Source: Durusdinium trenchii
Lineage: Eukaryota; Sar; Dinophyceae; Suessiales; Symbiodiniaceae
Direction of reading: 5' to 3'
DNA length: 64,000 nt
Assembly: GCA_963970005.1 (NCBI GenBank)
Contig: CAXAMN010003725.1
Coordinates: 170,575-234,574 of the forward strand
Positions within the stretch are counted from its first letter, which is position 1; the number at the start of each line of letters is the position of its first letter. Both the position numbers and the translations under genes were made by a program. Shown one piece after another: positions 56,822 through 64,000 of the stretch. The notes below the pieces were generated by a model that made no database searches, had not been told where the DNA came from, and saw only the letters and a program-made list of their open reading frames with translations.

Positions 56822-59800
56822 ATGCTGGCCATACGGCCACACCTTCATGTGCGGCGCCATGCGCTGCAGTTTCTTCGGTTCCATTCCAAAGTAGTGACTT
56901 GCTCGGAGCTTTTGATCTACGGAGCCAACACTGATGTGGGGAAGACCGTGGTGAGTGCTGCTTTGTGCCATTATTTGATCACCAGAGGACATGCGGTGAC
57001 CTACATTAAGCCTGTTCAGACAGGCAGTGAGACGGATGCCGACGCGATCTCCAGACTCTGCACCGCGGAAGGGCTCAGCAATATCGCGTTTGAAACGCTC
57101 TTTCACTATCCCTCGCCAGAATCTCCAGCCAGTGCGGCTGAGAAAGCTGGAGTGACGGGGCAGGAGCTAGACCAAAGATAACCAAAACATACCAAAACGT
57201 GAGTCTCACCGTGGCCCACAGTTTTTCAACAGACACAGCTTCACTCTTACTCTTGGAGAAGCTGGGAGATGCGTTACGCATTCTTTTCCCCCAAGAATTT
57301 ATATTAATTTCCACCTGGCATGCTGTACGGCTCGCTTGATCCAGTGGGGCTAGAAGCACACAAATCGTTTTTCTTCGCGAGTGTGATTGTAGGCTTCACT
57401 TGGCTGCACTTGAGGTCATAGGCAAGAGCTTTTGGACATGCACGACCAACCAATGCGGTCACGTCCGCTCATGGATGGGCTCAAAACCATCAAGCCCATG
57501 GGGCTGTTCGGCGCGCGACAGTGAAAAGCTGCGGTCGCGCTGGGATTCGTTTTCCATGCAAAGCTACCCACAGTGGTAGCGGAGCATGGCTAGTGCCATG
57601 GCGGGGGCAACGGCTTCAGCGGCCGAGGCATCCGAGGGCGGCAGCACTTCGCCCGTTCAATCTCATGGAGGACGGGAACGAGATCTTCCGCCGGGCTTCG
57701 ATGGAGGAGATCCGACCGCGTTCAAACGATATGAACGCGACATCAGGCTGTGGCAGTTCGATACCGACGTGCCCAAGTCCAAGCACGGGGTTCGCATGTT
57801 GAGGACACTGACAGGACCTGCTCGAGCCGCCGCCGAGGAGGTTCCACTGGACGACCTGCTAGGAGAAGGGGGCAGTGCTGCGATCATGAAGAAGTTGAAG
57901 GAACACTTTGCCCCGTACCTCGAGAGTGCGCTCCCTCGAGCATTCGAACGTGCCGTGTACTCGGAGGCACGGAAGAGCAAGGAGTCACTCCAAGAGTACA
58001 TCATCAGGCAAGACGCCGCCTTCAAGGAGCTGAAGGGTGAGGGGGTTCAGCTGGACGACATCGTGAAGGGTTACATCATCTTCAGGCACGCCAATCTGAC
58101 CCAGGTCCAAGAAGATCAGGTCACCACGTGGACGGCCGGGAAATACAGCCGAGAAGAGGTAATCAAGGCTCTGAGGCGGCTGGAGAAAGTTCATCATGAC
58201 AAAGGGAAGCACTACCTCACGGCCGACGACGAGGGTGAGGTCTATCACCTGGAGACGCCCGACGGCATCCCATTCGATGAGGACGAGGAGAACTATGTAT
58301 GGGTCAACGATGGAGATTTAGAGTCAGAGGAAATCTTCGATGAGGCCGAACTTCACGAGGCCCTAGCCACCTACCAGGAAGTCAGACGAGCTCTTCGTGA
58401 ACAGAAGGTGCAACGAGGCTGGAAGGGAAAGAACAAGAGCAAGGGCGGTGGCAAGTCCAAAGCGACAGGACCCTTTCGTAGCCAGTCCGAGGCTGGAAGC
58501 CGCCGGGTGCACATAGACATGCTCAAGCTGCGCACGAAGTGCGCTCGATGTGGACAGATCGGTCATTGGGCCAAGGAGTGCACCGGATCTCCCGATGCAC
58601 ACGCCCGCAATCGTAGCGTCGTAGCAGCGAGAAGGAGGCTGCCAAGACTGGATTCTTCGTGGCTAGCGAGAAATCCGAGACCTACGCGTGCTGGGAGGGC
58701 TTTGAGGACTCGTCCGTGTTCCATGTCACTCTAGGCGAATGTCTTCCAAACCGATGTACCACTCCGTTCATTGGAATTCAAACGGAGTCACAACAAGGGG
58801 TGGTAGACACGGCAGCTCAGTCTGGACTCATCGGTGAGAGGGCACTTCGTCGCTTGGAAGAAAGTTTGAAACCCCACCAGCTCAAAGGCCTTTGGACGGG
58901 GAAGAAGGCTCAGGCACGAGGTGTTGGTGGTGAGGCCCAGGTCATTGGTGTGATCGAGCTTCCACTCGGTCTTGGTGGAATCTCTGGCGTTTTGGAATGC
59001 ACAGTGGTCAAAGAGGACGTTCCTTTGCTACTCCCCATCAGGCTTCTTCCGGACCTCCGGGCGGTAGTAGACTTGGGGAAAGATCAACTGGTGTTGAAAG
59101 AGACGTGTACGATCCCCATGAACCAGCTACCCTCTGGACACGCTTCGATCGACGTTTTGGACTTCGGGACTACCGGATGGCAGTTACCTCGGGCAGCACA
59201 CGACGTCGGAAGAAGAGCAGAACAATTTCATCTGTGTGTGGTGCGTGATGAAGCCATGAGTGGAACGAGAGATCGACACGCCTGGAGCCCCAATCCCGAC
59301 TGTGGACATCACCCACTGTGCCATGGAGCTGATGCGCCGCTTGCGAGAGATGGACAGCAAGGACCAGCAGGGCAACATGGAGACCACGGAGTCGGCACGG
59401 GGCTTGTTGCACTGGCGGTGCATGGGAAAAAGGATGCTGAACCTGGTCCGAGAGTCAGAGCAAGAGCCAAATGGTGCTGGTGGAGAATGACGAGGCGGAG
59501 GGCATCGACCCGGAGGACTTGATCGACGGAGCTCAAGCTGAGGAGGAGAGGCTTGAGCGGATGCAACCCACCGCTGAGGCAGAGGAAGGGGCAGAAGGTG
59601 ATGAACGGGAGCAACAGCCCCTGCCGTGCGGAGTCAGCAGAAGAGAGAAGGACCTCATCAAGAAGCTGCGCGTGAACTTGGGGCATCCGAGCCGTCAAGA
59701 CTTTCATCGAGCTCTGAGGATGTCAAGGGCGAGGCCGGAGATCCTAGCCTATGTGAAAAGGGAGTTCCACTGTGATCACTGTGAGGAGCATCAACCTCCA

Positions 59801-62800
59801 CGGAGCGCTCGACCAGCAACAATCCCCAAGACCTATGCGCCCAATCGAGTGGTCGGGGTAGATGTGGTCTTCATGCCAGCTTTGAACCCCAGGGAGACGA
59901 AGCCAGTATTGAACATAGTCGACTGGGGAACGTGCTATCAAGTGCTGGAACCTGTGGAGGATATGACCTCTGATGCCATCTGGATGAGCTTTCTACGAGG
60001 ATGGGTTCGAACCTTCGGCATGCCCGAGATGATCGCGATGGATCAAGGCCGGGAGTTCATTGGGAGCTTTGCGCAGAGAGCCTCAGAGTATGGCGGCTTG
60101 GTGAGAACTATTGGGGCTCGCGCTCCATGGCAGAACGGTCGCACGGAACGCCACGGAGGTCTAGCAAAGGGGATCTTCATCAAGACGGGCAACCAAGTCG
60201 GCATTGCAAGTGCCATGGACTGGGAAGAATGTCTGAGGAGTGTGGAAGCCGCCAAGAACAGGTTATTCAATCGATCCGGCTACAGCCCAGCTCAGAGACA
60301 GCTCGGACAGAACCTTCGACTACCGGGCACCTTGGGAAGCGATGATCCCTTCGAGGTAGGCTTGATACAGGGTGGAGCAAATGAGGAGATGTCAAGGACC
60401 CTGGAGATCAGGCAAGCGGCACTCGAAGCATTCGTGAGGTACACGACGGAAGCCAGCTTGAGGAAGGCGTCACAAGCTAAGTCCCGGGGAACAAGAACAT
60501 TCGTCCCAGGCCAGATTGTCTATGTGTACCGGAAGCCACTTCCACGACGAGGAGCCGCTCCCGCTGGAACCAGAGCATGCTGGTGCGGTCCAGGCACACT
60601 GATCATGTTGGACGGTCGCAATGCCTGGGTATCAATGAAGGGCGAGCTGTGGAAATGTGCTCAGGAGCAGATGAGACTTGCTTCGTCAGAAGAGGAGGAG
60701 GCCATGAATCTGCTGAAGGAGGAGTTCGACGAGCTCAAGGAGCAACTGAGACGGGGCGAATCGAAGAGGGGGTTCAAGGACATCAGTCAATGGGAGAACC
60801 CAGAAGAAGAGGAAGAGCCTCCTGCACAACGAAGACGAACGGAAGAACCGGCTCCACCGGGTGAAGAAGCACTTCCACCCGCAAGCAATGAGGCTGGTGG
60901 AGGAGGATCGACGGTAGAAGAGGAGCCGGAGCAGGAGATGTCAGAGAACGCGGATGAGGATTCAGCCATCAACGTGCGCCCGGAACATCTGCAGGAGGCC
61001 ACGGAGTCAGTCGTGAGGAATGAGAGACTGGATGGAACCCTTTCTAGGGGAAGAGGAGCCTATGAACCCATTCGCCGCAGACTGGCAAACATCAGGTGGC
61101 GTCCATATGAAGATGAGCTATATGTCATGGACGAGGACGACGAGATCCCAGAGGAGCTTGAGAGAATGGAGTGCCATTGGCAAGTAGATCTGAAGAGGAG
61201 GAAACTGATCTTCCATCACGGAGAAAACCGAACCAAGTTGTTCCACCCCTCAGAGACACGATGCCCTATTCCTTTGAGTTGCTTGTCTTCACAGCGGAGG
61301 ACGGTGAGGCTGCACGAGGACGGAAGCAGGACGATGTGTCGTGGAGATTGGCGAAGGCCTAAGTCCTCACACGAAGAGTGCGGACCAGTTCGAGACTGGG
61401 TGGGCTACACGGAGTTCCACGTGAAGGCGAAAGTGAACCTCGAGAAGTACCACCAGATCTGGATGGCGAAGAAGAGCAGCGATGAAGTCAGGGAGGAGGA
61501 CATTCCAGCAGAAGAATGGCCGCAATGGAGGGAGAGCGATGGAGCGGAATGGTCAAAGGTGGCCCAGACTGGCGCTGTGGTGGCGTTGAGTGAGGAGGAG
61601 TCGCTTGTGATCGAGAAACAGCTCAAGGAGGCAGGACTGAGCAGTAGGATACTGCCCTCTAAAATGGTGAGACGATGGAAGCCATCAGAGCAACCTGGCG
61701 TTCCACCTTCCCGCAAATCAAGGTGGTGCATTCGAGGAGACAAAGATCCAGACCTGCTGAGCCTCAACCGCTATGCACCAACAGTGACTACTGCCGTGGT
61801 GAACGTGGCGTTGCAGCTGGCGGCCAACAGAGGATTCCAAACCTACGTGGCCGACTTGAAGAACGCGTTCATGCCGTCAGGCAGGCTGGTGCGAGAAAGC
61901 GGGCGACTATTTTGCCGTCAACCCAAAGGAGGTCTACCAGGACTTAAGCCCGGTCAGCTGATAGAGATCATGGCTGGAGCCTATGGACTCGGAGATGCAC
62001 CGGCTCACTGGCGCAAGAGTGTTCGAGGTGCCTTGCTGGAGTTGGGATATGAGCCGAGTGTCACGCATAGGAAGGAATGAGCAGGGCAACAGAGAGCTTG
62101 CAAGGCCTGGTGGTTGTGGAGGTGGATGACCTGCTGTGCATGGGCACCGAAGGCCACTATCAAGTGTTGAAGAAGCTGCAGGAGAAATTCACCTTTGGGA
62201 AGTTCGTGGACCTGAGGAGTCAAGAAGAAGGAGTGCCTTGGACATGGAGAAGTTCATCTTGGAGCGATTGCATCCTGTTCCATTCACCCTAAATGGAAGG
62301 AAGAAAGATGAGGATGCTACAGAGCAGGAGAAGAGTGATGCAAGAGCGTCGATTGGGGCATTGACATGGGCAGCCAAGGAGGGAAGACCAGACTGTGCGG
62401 CTGGAGCATCAATCATAGCAAGCTGTCTCAACAAACTCAAGGTCCAAGACGTCATTGACCTCAACAAGACGATCGAAGAGGCTAAGGTCCATGCGGACCT
62501 GACGGTGACGATTCAGCCAATCGAGGAGGAGAAAATGTGCGTTGGAGTGGTGACCGACGCGTCGTATGCCAATACTGAGGCCTACTCCTCGCAGGGCGGC
62601 TGTGGCATCTTGTGCTATGACAGAGAGCTTGAAAAGAATGGAGTGGGCCGAGGTAATCTGCTGTACTGGAAGTCCGCCAAGATCCACCGCATTGTGAACC
62701 CAACGCTGGCGGCAGAAACCCAGGCTTTGGCAAAGGGGCTCCAGGAACTAGCCTGGAGTATCACAGTGTACAATGAGATGGCCGATCCCGAGTTCGACTT

Positions 62801-64000
62801 GAAGGGGTGGGAAAAGAACGCCAAGCAGAGGCGTCTGATGGCAGTGGCCCGGGAGAACGTCGACGAGACCTTGCGGCAAGGGCTGTGCCTGGTGGATGCG
62901 AAGTCACTGTTTGACCACTTGGTCAAATCCACGGTGGGAAGCACAGACGACAGGCGCACCGCCATTGAGATGCAGCTGGTTCGTCAAAGCATGCAAGAGA
63001 CAGGCACTTGTGTACAGTGGATCAGCCACAAGAGAATGATTATCGACTGCTTGACAAAACGGTTCGGGAATAAGGAACCGTTGTACCAATTCCTCAAGAG
63101 CGGTCTTTTGAATTTTTCTCAAGTACAGCCAACATAAAATGTTGGGAGCCTGTGGTTGTAGGCTTCACTTGGCTGCACTTGAGGTCATAGGCAAGAGCTT
63201 TTGGACACGACCAACCAATGCGGTCACGTCCGCTCATGGATGGGCTCAAAACCATCAAGCCCATGGGGCTGTTCGGCGCGCAACAGTGAAAAGCTGCGGT
63301 CGCGCTGGGATTCGTTTTCCATGCAAAGCTACCCACAGCGAGTATATATTGGTTTCAACGTCTGCGTTCCGCGTTCTGTCCTATCATGCGCGGCCATGAA
63401 GTGAGCAAAAGGACCTGATCTTGCACGCTAGGGGGCCCTCACCCTCACAATGCCCACCAGTTGAGAGTTTACATGAATTTACAACACACTTTTCTCACTC
63501 GGGTCGTCTGTGTTTACTTCCCTGATTCTTCTCTATCCCGGCAAGGGACCCCAAACAGTGTGTTTAAAGGTACTATATAAGGTCTAGAGGTGTAGAAGCA
63601 GAAGGTCTAGAGATCTAGACGAATTGGGATCCAGAGAGTGATGGTGGTGATGGTGGGGGTGAACCGAAGGTCTAGGTCTAGGTTAGGTGAAGGTACTGTA
63701 AAAGCAGCGAGGTAGCCGGACATGCCGATGAGCACCTCCAGACACCGGTCCTTAAGTTACCACCAGAACCCCCAGTGTGGACACATGTTTTTGGAAAGAA
63801 TCGGGGAGGGGCGAGTATTCAAGTTTTTGGCAGATCTCCAGCTTCCGACCACGATTCCGACCACGTGAGCTCCTTAGGCCATCCCTCCCGAAGATGCAGC
63901 CTTCCGCCAAGCCGTCGTCGAAAGCCTGGCCCGCGGAAGCTTGACGGCGCCTCGCTTCCGCTTGGTGGAGACGGCGGGAGGGCCCCTGAGCCCTGGTCCG
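56822..64000 (+). CDS. BIO3: Dethiobiotin synthetase, first two exons (3' partial; possibly BIO3-BIO1 fusion)
   Basis: Dethiobiotin synthetase closes the ureido ring of dethiobiotin using ATP and CO2, one step before biotin synthase. Exon 1 starts at ATG 56822 with a basic, Arg/His-rich mitochondrial-type leader (MLAIRPHLHVRRHALQFL), then IYGANTDVGKT (P-loop), KPVQTGSETDAD and YPSPESPASAAEKAG, ending near 57151 at GT. Exon 2 begins after TTAG at 63878 (AIPPEDAAFRQAVVESLARG) and reaches VETAGGPLSPGP at the window edge, the family's VETAGG-x-x-SP motif. The intron is about 6.7 kb, nearly all of it a copia element in the same orientation. In plants and several protists this enzyme is fused to DAPA aminotransferase; the fused part, if present, would lie beyond the window. 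Confidence 0.9.
57377..57381. repeat. Left target-site duplication GCGAG of the copia element
   Basis: GCGAG directly precedes the 5' LTR and recurs directly after the 3' LTR at 63338-63342. Five base pairs is the usual size for copia integrases. Confidence 0.85.
57382..57572 (+). repeat. 5' LTR
   Basis: Starts TGTGATTGTAGGC and ends CTACCCACA, the TG...CA pattern. It carries a 4-base insertion (near 57431) relative to the 3' LTR. Confidence 0.93.
57574..57585 (+). promoter_or_regulatory. Primer-binding site, probably initiator tRNA-Met
   Basis: TGGTAGCGGAGC begins two bases after the 5' LTR end. TGGTA-x-x-x-GAGC is the usual complement of the tRNA-Met 3' end used by copia elements. It runs straight into the gag ATG. 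Confidence 0.7.
57586..58734 (+). CDS. Copia gag
   Basis: The ATG at 57586 follows the primer-binding site. An Ala/Ser-rich start is followed by a capsid-like helical region (FKRYERDIRLWQFDT, YIIRQDAAFKELKGEG), a Lys-rich linker, and a zinc knuckle CARCGQIGHWAKEC (C-x2-C-x4-H-x4-C) at about residues 323-336. The frame continues for about 45 codons past the knuckle without family similarity, while the protease continues in another frame from about 58650, so a frameshift separates them here. Confidence 0.85.
   Translation: MASAMAGATASAAEASEGGSTSPVQSHGGRERDLPPGFDGGDPTAFKRYERDIRLWQFDTDVPKSKHGVRMLRTLTGPARAAAEEVPLDDLLGEGGSAAIMKKLKEHFAPYLESALPRAFERAVYSEARKSKESLQEYIIRQDAAFKELKGEGVQLDDIVKGYIIFRHANLTQVQEDQVTTWTAGKYSREEVIKALRRLEKVHHDKGKHYLTADDEGEVYHLETPDGIPFDEDEENYVWVNDGDLESEEIFDEAELHEALATYQEVRRALREQKVQRGWKGKNKSKGGGKSKATGPFRSQSEAGSRRVHIDMLKLRTKCARCGQIGHWAKECTGSPDAHARNRSVVAARRRLPRLDSSWLARNPRPTRAGRALRTRPCSMSL
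58659..63137 (+). pseudogene. Copia pol (protease, integrase, RT, RNase H), broken into several frames
   Basis: Protease: 58659 to about 59240, with VVDTAAQSG in place of the D-S/T-G site. The frame then changes near 59240 and again near 59470. Integrase and RT: 59471-62080, an HHCC-type zinc region (GHPSRQDFHRAL...FHCDHC), catalytic VGVDVVFMPA, AMDQGREF and WQNGRTERHGG, an acidic linker, then RT YVADLKNAFMPSG and MAGAYGLGDAPAHW. After breaks near 62080 and 62230 come VVVEVDDLL (the RT catalytic DD, 62109-62135) and RNase H (VTDASYANTEAY, AAETQALAKGLQELAW, KSLFDHL) to TAA 63135. Sequence seems missing around the two late breaks, so the copy is unlikely to make a working polyprotein. Confidence 0.85.
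63151..63337 (+). repeat. 3' LTR
   Basis: Starts TGTGGTTGTAGGC and ends CTACCCACA. The polypurine tract before it is weak (TTGGGAGCC). Confidence 0.93.
63338..63342. repeat. Right target-site duplication GCGAG
   Basis: Identical to 57377-57381. Confidence 0.85.
63343..63877. other. Remainder of the BIO3 intron
   Basis: No coding segment seen. Contains repeated GGTCTAGAG/AGGTCTAGG words (63581-63690) and ends in the acceptor CTCCTTAG before exon 2. Confidence 0.6.

Larger units (their letters stand above)
57382..63337 (+). mobile_element. Ty1/copia LTR retrotransposon inside the BIO3 intron
   Basis: 5,956 bp with LTRs of 191 and 187 bp, a primer-binding site, gag with zinc knuckle, and pol in the copia order protease-integrase-RT-RNase H, flanked by GCGAG duplications. 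It lies in the same direction as the host gene. The LTRs differ by only two substitutions and one 4-base indel, which indicates a recent insertion, yet pol has several frame breaks and apparent small deletions. Confidence 0.95.

Noticed and set aside
57663-58602. Long minus-strand frames across copia gag
   Set aside because: They mirror the gag codons and carry no motif.

Overview
The window looks like nuclear DNA of a dinoflagellate, most likely in the Symbiodiniaceae. The evidence is: genes cut into many short exons separated by long introns; introns whose 5' ends read GC or GA as often as GT, with acceptors almost always AG followed by G; every recognised host gene on the + strand; and three large mobile elements of kinds common in these genomes. 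No spliced-leader copy, tRNA or rRNA gene was seen. All exon models are conceptual, made by eye from reading frame, phase and family conservation.

Layout. 331-6372: the 3' part of carbamoyl-phosphate synthetase (second ATP-grasp half plus the MGS regulatory domain), 13 exons. 8179-15782: a gene of unknown function with coiled-coil segments. 16050 onward: an unknown membrane protein with a signal peptide. 21364-23881: an acidic start exon, then an Fcf2/DNTTIP2-type pre-rRNA processing domain. 25673-27773: an unrecognised gene. 29282-36591: a DIRS-like tyrosine-recombinase retroelement (small membrane ORF, gag, RT/RNase H/methyltransferase-like pol, recombinase), partly decayed. 36696-36705: assembly gap. 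36837-40917: a protease-associated-domain plus PNGase F-like amidase gene. 41382-42211: a small TPR gene. 42425-46453: a complete biotin synthase gene (BIO2; 11 exons, 385 codons). 47737-55609, minus strand: a decayed mobile element with a D5-like SF3 helicase gene followed by a zinc-finger DDE transposase gene. 56822-64000: start of dethiobiotin synthetase (BIO3, possibly fused to BIO1), whose first resolved intron holds a 5,956-bp Ty1/copia element with near-identical LTRs and a 5-bp target-site duplication.

How it fits together. BIO2 and BIO3 are neighbours in the same direction, both with mitochondrial-type leaders, so they form a small biotin-synthesis neighbourhood that mobile DNA has expanded: one element between the genes and one inside an intron. 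Across CPSase and BIO2, 22 introns could be placed; only 6 start with GT, 10 start with GC and 6 with GA. In about two thirds of them the first two intron bases equal the first two bases of the next exon. A short family of repeats built on TACTAGGAGC recurs in CPSase introns and just upstream of BIO2.
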